Source of the DNA: an uncultured Sphingomonadales bacterium | Lineage (GTDB): Bacteria; Pseudomonadota; Alphaproteobacteria; Sphingomonadales; Sphingomonadaceae | Length of the DNA stretch: 5,909 bases | Reading direction: 5' to 3' | Assembly (NCBI GenBank): GCA_903868655.1 | Contig: CAIPWG010000589.1 | Location: 1 to 5,909 of the forward strand | Shown here: positions 1 to 5,642 of the stretch, one piece after another | How the letters are laid out: each line of letters starts with the position of its first letter | Numbering within the stretch: the first letter of the stretch is position 1 | The notes under the pieces: generated by a model | Databases searched by the model: none | Told to the model about the DNA's origin: nothing | The model's input: the letters and a program-made list of their open reading frames with translations, nothing else | Position numbers and translations under genes: made by a program

Positions 1-1
1 C

Positions 2-226
2 TATGTTGCACGGCAAGAAGCGGAGTTGCGTGACGTGCGTGCGAGTGAAACCGTTGCGCTGGGCGAGCACTATCCTTTTGGCGATGTGCCTGGGCTCTCA
101 CGCGAAATGATTGAGCGGCTGTCTGCCGCGCAACCGCAGACCTTGGCTGCAGCAGGGCGGGTGGCGGGGATCACGCCTGCTGCCTTGGCCAGCCTGCTGG
201 TGCATGCCCGGCGGCGCGCAGCATGA
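2..226 (+). CDS. mnmG: MnmG (GidA), C-terminal 74 residues, 5' truncated by window edge
   Basis: This is the 3' end of the gene for the FAD-dependent subunit of the MnmE–MnmG complex, which installs the (carboxymethyl)aminomethyl group on U34 of certain tRNAs in the cytoplasm. The frame is open from base 2 and begins YVARQEAE, matching the helical C-terminal domain of MnmG (family pattern Y..Y..RQ..E). It continues with the pattern P-GLS-E, then [23 protein letters not shown] is split across the family's usual 'rP.TL..A.RI.G.TPAA' block and ends [10 protein letters not shown]. The FAD-binding N-terminal domain lies outside the window. The stop codon overlaps the rsmG start as ATGA (223–226), the usual gidA–gidB pairing. 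Assignment is by recognition of the C-terminal pattern and gene order, and both agree. Confidence 0.93.
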   Translation, partial: YVARQEAELRDVRASETVALGEHYPFGDVPGLSREMIERLSAAQPQTLAAAGRVAGITPAALASLLVHARRRAA

Positions 227-882
227 CGAGTCTTATTGACAGTGAGGATGGCGCGCGGGCGTGGATGGTTGAGGTGCTGGGGGTTGATCGTGTGGCAATG
301 GCCCGGTTGTCCGAGCTGGTGGCCATGCTTGGTGATGAGAATGCGCGTCAGAACCTGGTAGCGAAGTCGAGCCTGGCGCACGTGTGGCAGCGTCATATTG
401 CTGACAGCGCACAGCTGCTTCATGTTTCACGTGGAACACCGGACCAGGGCGCTTGGCTTGATCTGGGCACTGGGGCTGGGTTTCCAGGTCTGGTCATCGC
501 AGCTCTGGTGCCGTCACGCCGTGTGACTTTGGTTGATTCGCGTCGGTTGCGTACTGAATGGCTCACTCGCGCCACGCGGGCTTTGGGCCTCGAAAATGTG
601 CAGGTTGTGTTGTCGCGGGTTGAAGACATGCCGAACCAGCAGTACTCGGTGATCTCCGCACGGGCTTTTGCACCGCTTGAAAAATTGTTGTCGCTTTCCG
701 CACGTTTTTCCACACCGCAGACACTTTGGTTGTTGCCCAAAGGGCTCAAGGCCCGGCATGAACTGCAAGAGCTTGACGAAAAGTGGCGACACACGTTTCA
801 CGTGGAACACTCGTTAACCGATCCGGCTGCCGGGGTGCTTGTTGGGCATTTGCTCGCTTCACCGCAGAAAAAAGGCGCGTGA
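223..882 (+). CDS. rsmG: 16S rRNA (guanine-527-N7)-methyltransferase RsmG (GidB)
   Basis: RsmG uses S-adenosylmethionine to methylate N7 of G527 in the 530 loop of 16S rRNA; loss of it is known to give low-level streptomycin resistance. The product is 219 aa, normal for the family. Visible family marks are NLVA (residues 44–47) and the RHIADS block (57–62), the SAM-binding loop [13 protein letters not shown] (78–90), the acidic end of strand 2 (VTLVDSR), and SARAFAPL followed by LLPKG in the second half. The C-terminal part contains FHVEH (192–196). The ATG is chosen because it overlaps the mnmG stop by ATGA, indicating translational coupling. The parA ATG follows one base after its stop. Two parS centromere sites lie inside the coding sequence, so part of this gene's sequence is constrained by ParB binding as well as by protein function. 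No defect is seen. Confidence 0.95.
   Translation: MTSLIDSEDGARAWMVEVLGVDRVAMARLSELVAMLGDENARQNLVAKSSLAHVWQRHIADSAQLLHVSRGTPDQGAWLDLGTGAGFPGLVIAALVPSRRVTLVDSRRLRTEWLTRATRALGLENVQVVLSRVEDMPNQQYSVISARAFAPLEKLLSLSARFSTPQTLWLLPKGLKARHELQELDEKWRHTFHVEHSLTDPAAGVLVGHLLASPQKKGA
423..438. other. parS centromere site 1 (ParB binding, inside rsmG)
   Basis: The 16-bp sequence TGTTTCACGTGGAACA fits the widely conserved chromosomal parS pattern tGTTnCACGTGnAACa. It is palindromic except for one T/G pair in positions 5 and 12. ParB loads here as a CTP-dependent clamp and spreads along the DNA. In the rsmG frame it is read GTT TCA CGT GGA ACA, giving VSRGT (residues 68–72). Its closeness to parAB and its match at every invariant position make the call strong; binding itself is inferred. 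Confidence 0.93.
794..809. other. parS centromere site 2 (ParB binding, inside rsmG)
   Basis: CGTTTCACGTGGAACA matches site 1 at 15 of 16 bases; only the outermost base differs (C for T), a position of lower conservation in parS. It is 371 bp downstream of site 1 in the same orientation and 75 bp upstream of the parA start. In rsmG it is read in a different codon phase from site 1 and encodes the FHVEH motif (residues 192–196). Being just before parA, a ParB complex nucleated here could also lower parAB transcription; that is an inference. Confidence 0.9.
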
Positions 883-883
883 C

Positions 884-1660
884 ATGATCACCATTGCGGT
901 TGCCAATCAAAAGGGTGGTGTGGGCAAAACCACGACAGCGATCAACGTTGCCACCGCGCTGGCTGCAACAGGCTCCAAAGTCTTGCTCATTGATCTCGAT
1001 CCTCAAGGCAATGCGTCGACGGGATTGGGTATCAGCGCGGCAGAACGCGATCGCTCTTCGTACGAACTGCTGATCGATCAGACCCCGGTGGGGGACTGCG
1101 TCATCCCCACCCGCATCCCTGGGCTTGATCTGGTTCCAGCCACGGTTGATCTGTCTGGTGCGGAAGTTGAACTGGTCAGCGTCGATGATCGCACAGGTCG
1201 TCTGCGCCGCTCGCTTGCGCATGATTCGGAGCACGACATTTGCTTGATTGATTGCCCGCCCTCGTTGGGTTTGCTGACTCTCAACGCGATGACAGCCGCC
1301 GACACCTTGTTGGTGCCGTTGCAGTGCGAGTTTTTCGCACTCGAGGGCCTGAGTCAGTTGCTGCAAACCGTGGAACGCGTGCAAGAACGTTTCAATGCGG
1401 ATCTTGGCATCCTGGGCATCGTGCTGACCATGTTCGACCGACGCAACCGGTTGACGGATCAAGTTTCTGAAGACGTTCGTTCGTGTCTCAACGATCTGGT
1501 GTTCGAATCGGTCATCCCGCGCAATGTGCGATTGTCCGAAGCGCCGAGCCACGGCTTGCCGGCGCTCATTTATGACCATGCTTGCGTTGGCTCGCAGGCC
1601 TACATGCGCCTCGCACGGGAAATCATTGTGCGGCTGCCTAAACAGAGGAAAGCGGCATGA
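884..1660 (+). CDS. parA: Chromosome partitioning ATPase ParA
   Basis: ParA is a deviant-Walker ATPase that binds DNA non-specifically as an ATP dimer and, with ParB–parS, moves newly copied origins apart. The product is 258 aa. The deviant Walker A box KGGVGKTTT, with both lysines, is at residues 10–18; the A' motif VLLIDLDPQGNAST at 33–46; the Walker B region DICLIDCPPSLG at 118–129 with Asp123; and the PLQCEFFALEGLSQLL block follows, typical of the Soj/ParA group. It is the short (type Ib/chromosomal) form with no N-terminal HTH. The ATG at 884 is one base after the rsmG stop and starts MITIAVANQKGG exactly where the fold begins. An in-frame TTG at 839 would add 15 residues inside rsmG and is not preferred. 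The Shine-Dalgarno match is weak (AAAGG at 871–875), consistent with coupling to rsmG. The stop overlaps parB by ATGA. Confidence 0.97.
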   Translation: MITIAVANQKGGVGKTTTAINVATALAATGSKVLLIDLDPQGNASTGLGISAAERDRSSYELLIDQTPVGDCVIPTRIPGLDLVPATVDLSGAEVELVSVDDRTGRLRRSLAHDSEHDICLIDCPPSLGLLTLNAMTAADTLLVPLQCEFFALEGLSQLLQTVERVQERFNADLGILGIVLTMFDRRNRLTDQVSEDVRSCLNDLVFESVIPRNVRLSEAPSHGLPALIYDHACVGSQAYMRLAREIIVRLPKQRKAA

Positions 1661-2631
1661 CGACCGACAGCGCAACAACCAAAGCGACTACGCCGCGCCG
1701 TGCGGCACTCGGACGTGGGCTAGGCGCCTTGCTCGGAGAAACCCGGCGCGAAGAAGCCTTGGTGCGGTCAGACACAAGCGAGGCAAAATCAGTATCAGGT
1801 GAGGCGGAGCTGATTGCTGGCCGTCCTGACAGCGGTTTGATGTTGTTACCGGTGTCGCAGATCGAACCGCATCCCGATCAGCCTCGCCGTCATTTTGATG
1901 AAGCCGCACTGAACGAGCTGGCTGCGTCGATTGCCGCGCGTGGGGTTATTCAGCCCGTGGTGGTGCGTCCGCTGGGTGGCAACCGCTATCAGCTTGTCGC
2001 GGGGGAACGCCGGTGGCGGGCTTCGCAACGCGCAAGAGCGCATGAAATTCCGGCGATCGTGCGGCAACTCGACGATCGCGAAGTGACTGCGTTGGCACTG
2101 ATCGAAAACTTGCAACGCGAAGATCTCAACCCCGTTGAGGAAGCACGTGCTTATCAAAAGCTGGCCGAACGCGATGGCCTGACGCAGCAAGAGATCGCCA
2201 CGTTTGTCGACAAATCGCGCAGCCACGTAGCCAATATCATGCGGTTGCTTGGCTTGCCTGAAGACGTGCTTGTGCTGGTTGAGCGCAACGAATTGTCGAT
2301 GGGACATGCGCGTGCTCTGGCAACACTGCCCGATCCGGCCGCAGCAGCGCGGGAGGTCGTCGCGAAGGGATTATCTGTTCGCGAAACCGAAAAACTGGCC
2401 AAGAAACTGGCGCGCCCGGATAGCAGCGGTCCGCGTCGTGCGCGGGCCGAACGCTCGCCCGGTGAATCTGCCGATATTGCGGCGGTGCAGGCACATCTTG
2501 AGGAATTTCTCGGGCTCAAGGTCACGATTACCGCCGATGCCGATCCTCGGACCGGAGCGGTGTCGATCCGCTACAAGACGCTCGATCAGCTTGATCTGAT
2601 CTGCCAGCGGCTGACGGGCGGGGCAATTTGA
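1657..2631 (+). CDS. parB: Chromosome partitioning CTPase/centromere-binding protein ParB
   Basis: ParB binds parS through a helix-turn-helix and closes into a sliding clamp with CTP, forming the partition complex that ParA acts on. The product is 324 aa, usual for alphaproteobacteria. Near the N-terminus LGRGLGALLG (residues 18–27) is the conserved tail that contacts ParA and stimulates its ATPase. A variable linker reaches about residue 60. The ParB/Srx CTP-binding domain follows, with the PHPDQPRR region (71–78), GERRWRA (116–122) and ENLQREDLNPVEEA (150–163). The DNA-binding HTH is LTQQEIA to SHVANIMRLL (175–198). A charged linker (about 250–270) leads to the C-terminal dimerisation domain ending in CQRLTGGAI. 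The start overlaps the parA stop as ATGA and is preceded by a clear Shine-Dalgarno AGAGGAA (1644–1650). All key motifs are intact. Confidence 0.97.
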   Translation: MTTDSATTKATTPRRAALGRGLGALLGETRREEALVRSDTSEAKSVSGEAELIAGRPDSGLMLLPVSQIEPHPDQPRRHFDEAALNELAASIAARGVIQPVVVRPLGGNRYQLVAGERRWRASQRARAHEIPAIVRQLDDREVTALALIENLQREDLNPVEEARAYQKLAERDGLTQQEIATFVDKSRSHVANIMRLLGLPEDVLVLVERNELSMGHARALATLPDPAAAAREVVAKGLSVRETEKLAKKLARPDSSGPRRARAERSPGESADIAAVQAHLEEFLGLKVTITADADPRTGAVSIRYKTLDQLDLICQRLTGGAI

Positions 2632-2652
2632 CGTGCCTGCGGGGGCAAAGCT

Positions 2653-2668
2653 TTAATCGAACGATTAA
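2653..2668. promoter_or_regulatory. Perfect 7-2-7 inverted repeat, candidate operator
   Basis: TTAATCGAACGATTAA is a perfect inverted repeat (arms TTAATCG/CGATTAA, two-base centre), 22 bp after the parB stop and 71 bp before the acyl-CoA dehydrogenase start. Its size and symmetry suit a dimeric repressor such as a TetR-family protein, the kind that often controls fatty-acid or branched-chain amino acid breakdown genes. No such regulator gene is in the window. The alternative is a weak parB terminator: as RNA it could fold as a 6-bp AT-rich stem with a GAAC loop followed by UUUU. The operator reading is favoured because the stem is poor, but neither is proven. Confidence 0.5.
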
Positions 2669-2674
2669 TTTTGA

Positions 2675-2703
2675 TTGACCGATCTCTCCGGCCTGCTTTA
2701 CCT
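2675..2703 (+). promoter_or_regulatory. Weak sigma-70-type promoter candidate for the acyl-CoA dehydrogenase gene
   Basis: TTGACC (2675–2680) matches the −35 consensus at 5 of 6 bases. With a 17-bp spacer it is followed by TTACCT (2698–2703), a poor −10 (first and last T only). It lies just downstream of the inverted repeat at 2653–2668, where a bound repressor would be expected to interfere. Transcription would start near 2710, shortly before the ribosome binding site at 2725. The −10 is weak, so this is tentative. Confidence 0.3.
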
Positions 2704-2730
2704 TGGGTCAAAGTAACCAGAACCGGAGAG
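2684..2730 (+). promoter_or_regulatory. Inverted repeat covering the Shine-Dalgarno site of the acyl-CoA dehydrogenase gene
   Basis: CTCTCCGG (2684–2691) is the exact reverse complement of CCGGAGAG (2723–2730), and the second arm contains the ribosome binding site GGAGAG that ends 8 bases before the ATG at 2739. A transcript starting upstream of 2684, for example readthrough from parB, could fold into an 8-bp hairpin with a 31-base loop that hides the site. A transcript starting near 2710 would lack the first arm and escape this. The pairing is seen in the sequence; the regulatory role is inferred. Confidence 0.4.
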
Positions 2731-2738
2731 CTGTGCCC

Positions 2739-3893
2739 ATGTCGCTCGATCTCGTACCCCGCAGTGCCTACAATGAAGACCACGAGGCGTTTCGCCATAC
2801 CGTCCGTCGATTTCTTCAGGAAGAAATCGAACCGAACGGTGCGAAATGGGCCGAAGAAGGCATTGTGCCGAAGTCCGTTTGGCCCAAGGCCGGCGAACTC
2901 GGCATGCTGTGCCCGACCGTGCCTGAAGCCTATGGCGGGCTCGGCCTTGATTTCGGCTATAACGCGATCGTCGACGAAGAAAGCGCCTATTACGGCCGGG
3001 TCACCACCGGTTTTTCGCTGCAATCGGATATCGTGGTCAATTACCTGGTAACCTACGGTTCCGAAGAGCAGAAGCGCCATTGGCTGCCCAAAATGGTATC
3101 GGGCGAAGTGGTCACTGCGATTGCCATGACCGAGCCGGGTACCGGATCCGACCTGCAAAGCATGCGCACAACTGCCAAAAAAGACGGCAACCATTATGTG
3201 ATCAATGGGTCCAAGACGTATATCACCAACGGTCAGAATGCCGATTTGATCCTGGTCTGCTGCAAGACCGATACCGATGTGCAACCGGCGTGGAAGGGTG
3301 TTTCGATCGTGCTGGTCGAAGCCAATCGCGAAGGTTTTCAGCGTGGACGCAATCTTGACAAAATTGGCCAGGATGAAGCGGATACGTCGGAACTGTTTTT
3401 CAACGACGTGCGTGTGCCTATCACCAATTGCCTGGGTGAAGAGGGCAAGGGCTTCGTCTACCTGATGAGCGAATTGCCGCAAGAACGCCTGTCGATTGCG
3501 GTCAGTGCTCAGGCTTCGGCGCAACGCGCGTTTGACGATACGGTGGCGTTTACGCGCGATCGCAAGGCGTTCGGCAAACCGATTCTCGACTTTCAAAACA
3601 CGCGTTTCACGCTCGCCGATCTCAAGACAAAGCTGCAAGTCGGTTGGGCACACCTTGATTGGGCATTGGCCCGTCACCTCAAGCGTGAACTGACACCTGA
3701 AGAGGGCGCGGCGGCCAAGCTCTGGCATACCGAATTGCAGTGGGAAGTCATGGACAAGTGCCTGCAACTGCACGGTGGTGCGGGCTACATGAACGAGTAT
3801 GCGATTGCTCGCGCGTGGCGCGGTGCGCGTGTCACCCGGATTTTTGGTGGCACGAACGAAATCATGAAGGAACTGATCGGGCGCAAGCTCTGA
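2739..3893 (+). CDS. Acyl-CoA dehydrogenase, long-chain/isovaleryl-like active-site type
   Basis: This FAD flavoenzyme is expected to carry out the alpha,beta-dehydrogenation of an acyl-CoA, passing electrons to electron-transfer flavoprotein, in fatty-acid or branched-chain acyl-CoA breakdown in the cytoplasm. It is 384 aa, normal for the family. The N-terminal helical domain covers about residues 1–120 (PEAYGGLGLDFGY at 62–74). The middle beta domain has the FAD/substrate signature AMTEPGTGSDLQSMRT (129–144) and INGSKTYITNG (155–165). The C-terminal helical domain has RKAFGKPI, QLHGGAGYMNEYAIARAWR and a GGTNEIMKELIGRKL ending. The EGT glutamate used by medium- and short-chain enzymes is Gly371 here. 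Glu249 in ELPQERL occupies the place of the catalytic base in long-chain and isovaleryl-CoA dehydrogenases. The ATG at 2739 follows GGAGAG (2725–2730) by 8 bases; a TTG at 2703 is not preferred. Substrate chain length cannot be read from the sequence. Confidence 0.93.
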   Translation: MSLDLVPRSAYNEDHEAFRHTVRRFLQEEIEPNGAKWAEEGIVPKSVWPKAGELGMLCPTVPEAYGGLGLDFGYNAIVDEESAYYGRVTTGFSLQSDIVVNYLVTYGSEEQKRHWLPKMVSGEVVTAIAMTEPGTGSDLQSMRTTAKKDGNHYVINGSKTYITNGQNADLILVCCKTDTDVQPAWKGVSIVLVEANREGFQRGRNLDKIGQDEADTSELFFNDVRVPITNCLGEEGKGFVYLMSELPQERLSIAVSAQASAQRAFDDTVAFTRDRKAFGKPILDFQNTRFTLADLKTKLQVGWAHLDWALARHLKRELTPEEGAAAKLWHTELQWEVMDKCLQLHGGAGYMNEYAIARAWRGARVTRIFGGTNEIMKELIGRKL

Positions 3894-3898
3894 TTGTG

Positions 3899-3935
3899 TG
3901 AAACCGCCCCTGTTTGGAATGGCAGGGGCGGTTCA
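3899..3935. terminator. Bidirectional terminator-like hairpin between convergent genes
   Basis: AACCGCCCCTG (3902–3912) and CAGGGGCGGTT (3923–3933) form a perfect 11-bp GC-rich stem with a 10-base loop. Two further pairs (TG 3899–3900 with CA 3934–3935) are possible past a single bulged A. It begins 5 bases after the dehydrogenase stop, and its other foot contains the stop codon of the minus-strand lrp-type gene (3933–3935). No good T-run follows on either strand, so it is not a textbook intrinsic terminator, but position and strength suggest it ends or protects both transcripts. Confidence 0.7.
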
Positions 3936-4418
3936 TTCCAGCTGAAGCGGTCTGCGCCAGCCATCGTCTTCGACAATCGTGTGAATCGTGATCAGCGTTT
4001 TAAAGGCATAGACGCCTTTGTCTTCACCCAGCGCGCGGCGGGTAAAGCGATCATATTCCTGCATCGAGCCGACCTGAACCTTCAGCACGAAATCATCATC
4101 TCCGGTGACATCCCAGGCGGCAGTCACCTCACGGTGATCTGCGATTGCGCGGGCAAATGCATCCATCGAACTGGCTCCGGCCTGCTTCATTTTGACCAGC
4201 ACGTGCATGGTCAGCGCCGATCCTGTCAGCGCAGGGTCGATAACCGCGCGGTCGGCAATGATCACACCGGTTTCGCGCAAGCGCCGCAATCTGCGTAGCA
4301 CAGCCGACACCGACAGACCGACTTTCTCCGCCAGGATTCGCGCCGGTTGCTGGTTGTCGCGTCGTGCCTCTTCGATCAGGCGCCGGTCAAAATGATCAAG
4401 TTCGACGTTTTTTCGCAT
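3933..4418 (-). CDS. Lrp/AsnC-family transcriptional regulator
   Basis: Members of this family bind DNA as dimers to octamers and respond to amino acids or related small molecules. The product is 161 aa, typical for the family. The N-terminal part begins with LDHFDRRLIEEARRDNQQ (residues 7–24), followed by the winged HTH (LAEKVGLSVSAVLRRLRRL, 29–47, then ETGVI). The C-terminal RAM ligand-binding domain starts near MHVLVKM and carries VTGDDDFVLKVQV, the family's 'vtG.yD..l.v' block. The ATG at 4418 is chosen because it places the HTH at the usual distance from the N-terminus. The same frame runs open upstream to 4769, but that extension crosses the divergent gene and has no family resemblance. 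No clear Shine-Dalgarno precedes 4418. The divergent neighbour is a small ORF plus EamA exporter, so control of that exporter, and of itself, is likely by analogy with other Lrp–exporter pairs. The effector is unknown. Confidence 0.9.
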   Translation of the reverse strand: MRKNVELDHFDRRLIEEARRDNQQPARILAEKVGLSVSAVLRRLRRLRETGVIIADRAVIDPALTGSALTMHVLVKMKQAGASSMDAFARAIADHREVTAAWDVTGDDDFVLKVQVGSMQEYDRFTRRALGEDKGVYAFKTLITIHTIVEDDGWRRPLQLE

Positions 4419-4568
4419 ATCGTGCAGCTTAACGCGAAAAATAGGCGCAATACCACCCAAAATCGGCGCCATTGGCTTGTCAAACCGCGCTAGTTGTTTG
4501 GTCACACCCAAGGCGAGGCCAACAATCGGTCCGCCGGCATCGCCGTAACGGTGCCATACAGGAGAACC
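4419..4568. promoter_or_regulatory. Divergent intergenic region between lrp-type gene and small ORF/exporter unit
   Basis: This 150-bp region must hold the promoters for both directions. On the minus strand an exact TTGACA lies at 4483–4478, but no acceptable −10 is found 16–18 bases away. On the plus strand TTGGTC (4498–4503) with AACAAT (4521–4526) at 17 bp spacing is a weak candidate. A ribosome binding site AGGAGA (4560–4565) serves the + strand ORF. A site for the Lrp-type protein is expected here, but no clear symmetric repeat stands out beyond GGCGCC (4465–4470). Confidence 0.5.
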
Positions 4569-4721
4569 ATGATGATCCGCCACGTGCGCCCGGCCGGGTT
4601 TCCGGCCCGCTTCCTTGTGCTTGCTCGCGAAGCATTTGAAGCCAGTGTTGCAATCCATTATGACGCGCCGTGGAAACGGTCTGTGTCTGATCGTGCAGTG
4701 CGGGAAACGACACTCTCTTGA
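4569..4721 (+). CDS. Uncharacterised 50-aa protein, coupled to the downstream exporter gene
   Basis: Not recognised as any family. The ORF begins with tandem ATG codons (4569 and 4572) after a strong Shine-Dalgarno AGGAGA (4560–4565); the second ATG has the better spacing, so the product is 49 or 50 aa. The protein is basic, with Arg/Lys scattered through it, a short central hydrophobic/helical stretch (FPARFLVLAREAFEASVAI, residues 11–29) and a polar C-terminus. It has no clear membrane helix and no run of one amino acid that would suggest an attenuation leader peptide. Its TGA (4719–4721) overlaps the TTG start of the exporter (4718–4720), so ribosomes ending here could start the exporter, whose own Shine-Dalgarno is weak. 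It may be a real small protein or a translated leader needed for exporter expression. The ribosome binding site and overlap support translation; a function is not assigned. Confidence 0.55.
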   Translation: MMIRHVRPAGFPARFLVLAREAFEASVAIHYDAPWKRSVSDRAVRETTLS

Positions 4722-5635
4722 CCAACAGCACTGCGCAGAAAAGGGCCGATGAGCCCCGTTCTGCGGCACTCCTGCCTTATGCTGCGCTGGTCGGGGCGAT
4801 GGTATTCGTTACGATTGGCACTTCGTTTGCCAAACAGCTGTTTGTCGACATCGGTGCGGAAGGTACTGCGTTTTATCGCGCCGGTTTCTCGGCGCTGGTG
4901 CTGTTGGCGGTCTGGCGCCCGTGGCGTCGCGTCTGGACCCTGCGTGAACTGGCTGACATGGCGCTGTATGGTGGCGCGCTGGGGGCCATGAACCTGTCGT
5001 TTTACAAGGCGTTGGCAACACTACCGCTGGGCGTGGCGATGGCGATCGAATTTCTCGGGCCGCTTTCGGTCGCGTTGCTCCATTCGCGGCGTCTGGCGCA
5101 TCTGGTGTGGATCGGATTGGCTGTGATTGGCCTTGGCCTTTTGCTGCCGATTGCCGGGCCCGTGCGCGCGCTCGATCCGGTTGGTACAGGCTTCGCATTG
5201 CTCGCCGCGTTGTTCTGGGCCTTGTATATCGTGTTTGGCCAACGCGGCGGACATGTTCACCCGGGTCAGGCGGTGGCAGTTGGCATGACGACTGCGGCGC
5301 TTGTCATTGCACCGTTTGGCATTGCCAGCGCCGGCTTGCGATTGTTCGATCCGCGCCTGCTTGTGCTCGGGTTTGGTGCATCCATGGTCTCGGGCGCTTT
5401 GCCGTTTTCGCTCGAACGCGTCGCAATGCGCAGCATCCCGCACCGTACCTTCGGCATTATCGTTGCGGCGGAGCCGGGTGTGGGTGCCTTGATGGGCATG
5501 CTCATGCTCGGCGAAATGCTCACCGCGCGTCAGGTTCTCGCGATTGCCTGTGTCATCGCGGCAGGGGCTGGATCTGTGCTGTGGCAAGGCCACGATGGCC
5601 ATGCGCTGCCCGATGACCCGCTCTGCGGCGAATGA
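4718..5635 (+). CDS. EamA/DMT-family transporter, RhtA-like exporter
   Basis: An inner-membrane carrier of the drug/metabolite transporter superfamily, which includes the threonine/homoserine exporter RhtA; export of amino acids or related metabolites is the likely role. The product is 305 aa with a short polar N-terminus and about ten hydrophobic segments in two repeated EamA halves. The first half runs from LLPYAALVGAMVFVTIG (residues 18–34) to the FLGPLSVALLHSRR block (112–125). The second starts near LDPVGTGFALLAALFWALY (152–170) and ends with the EPGVGALMGMLMLGE signature (252–266) and a last hydrophobic stretch before a polar tail. The TTG start is effectively forced: the same frame has a TGA at 4688–4690 and no other start codon between there and 4718. 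The preceding Shine-Dalgarno is poor (GGGA 4702–4705), fitting coupling to the small ORF it overlaps. The divergent Lrp-type regulator supports an amino-acid-linked substrate. Substrate identity is not readable from the sequence. Confidence 0.88.
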   Translation: MTNSTAQKRADEPRSAALLPYAALVGAMVFVTIGTSFAKQLFVDIGAEGTAFYRAGFSALVLLAVWRPWRRVWTLRELADMALYGGALGAMNLSFYKALATLPLGVAMAIEFLGPLSVALLHSRRLAHLVWIGLAVIGLGLLLPIAGPVRALDPVGTGFALLAALFWALYIVFGQRGGHVHPGQAVAVGMTTAALVIAPFGIASAGLRLFDPRLLVLGFGASMVSGALPFSLERVAMRSIPHRTFGIIVAAEPGVGALMGMLMLGEMLTARQVLAIACVIAAGAGSVLWQGHDGHALPDDPLCGE

Positions 5636-5642
5636 TGCAGGG

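Noticed and set aside
839..883. Upstream TTG start for ParA adding 15 residues
   Set aside because: The extra residues lie in rsmG, have no family counterpart, and the ATG at 884 starts exactly at the conserved first strand.
746..1678. A 310-codon open frame on the minus strand opposite parA
   Set aside because: It lies fully antisense to parA and the end of rsmG, both intact and highly conserved; its Gln/Arg/His-rich translation is typical of an antisense shadow.
2141..2152. Palindrome AAGCACGTGCTT inside parB as a third parS site
   Set aside because: It shares only the CACGTG core; the flanking GTT/AAC bases required for parS are absent. It encodes part of the conserved EEARAY region of ParB.
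3604..3611. GTTTCACG in the dehydrogenase gene as a parS site
   Set aside because: Only a half-site is present; the sequence continues CTCGCC and lacks the second arm.
2586..3773. A 395-codon open frame on the minus strand opposite the acyl-CoA dehydrogenase gene
   Set aside because: It is a shadow of the real gene's codon bias. The translation has no recognisable domain, and the + strand protein has complete family motifs.
4478..4483. Exact TTGACA on the minus strand as a full promoter for the lrp-type gene
   Set aside because: No −10-like hexamer is found at 16–18 bp, so it is mentioned only as a part of the divergent region and not called as a promoter.
4580..4585. CACGTG in the small ORF as a parS core
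   Set aside because: The flanks are CGC and CGC, not GTTn and nAAC.
4419..4769. N-terminal extension of the Lrp-type protein to 4769
   Set aside because: The extra 117 residues run through the divergent small ORF and the start of the exporter and show no family resemblance; the family normally starts a few residues before the LDxxDxxIL-like helix, as from 4418.
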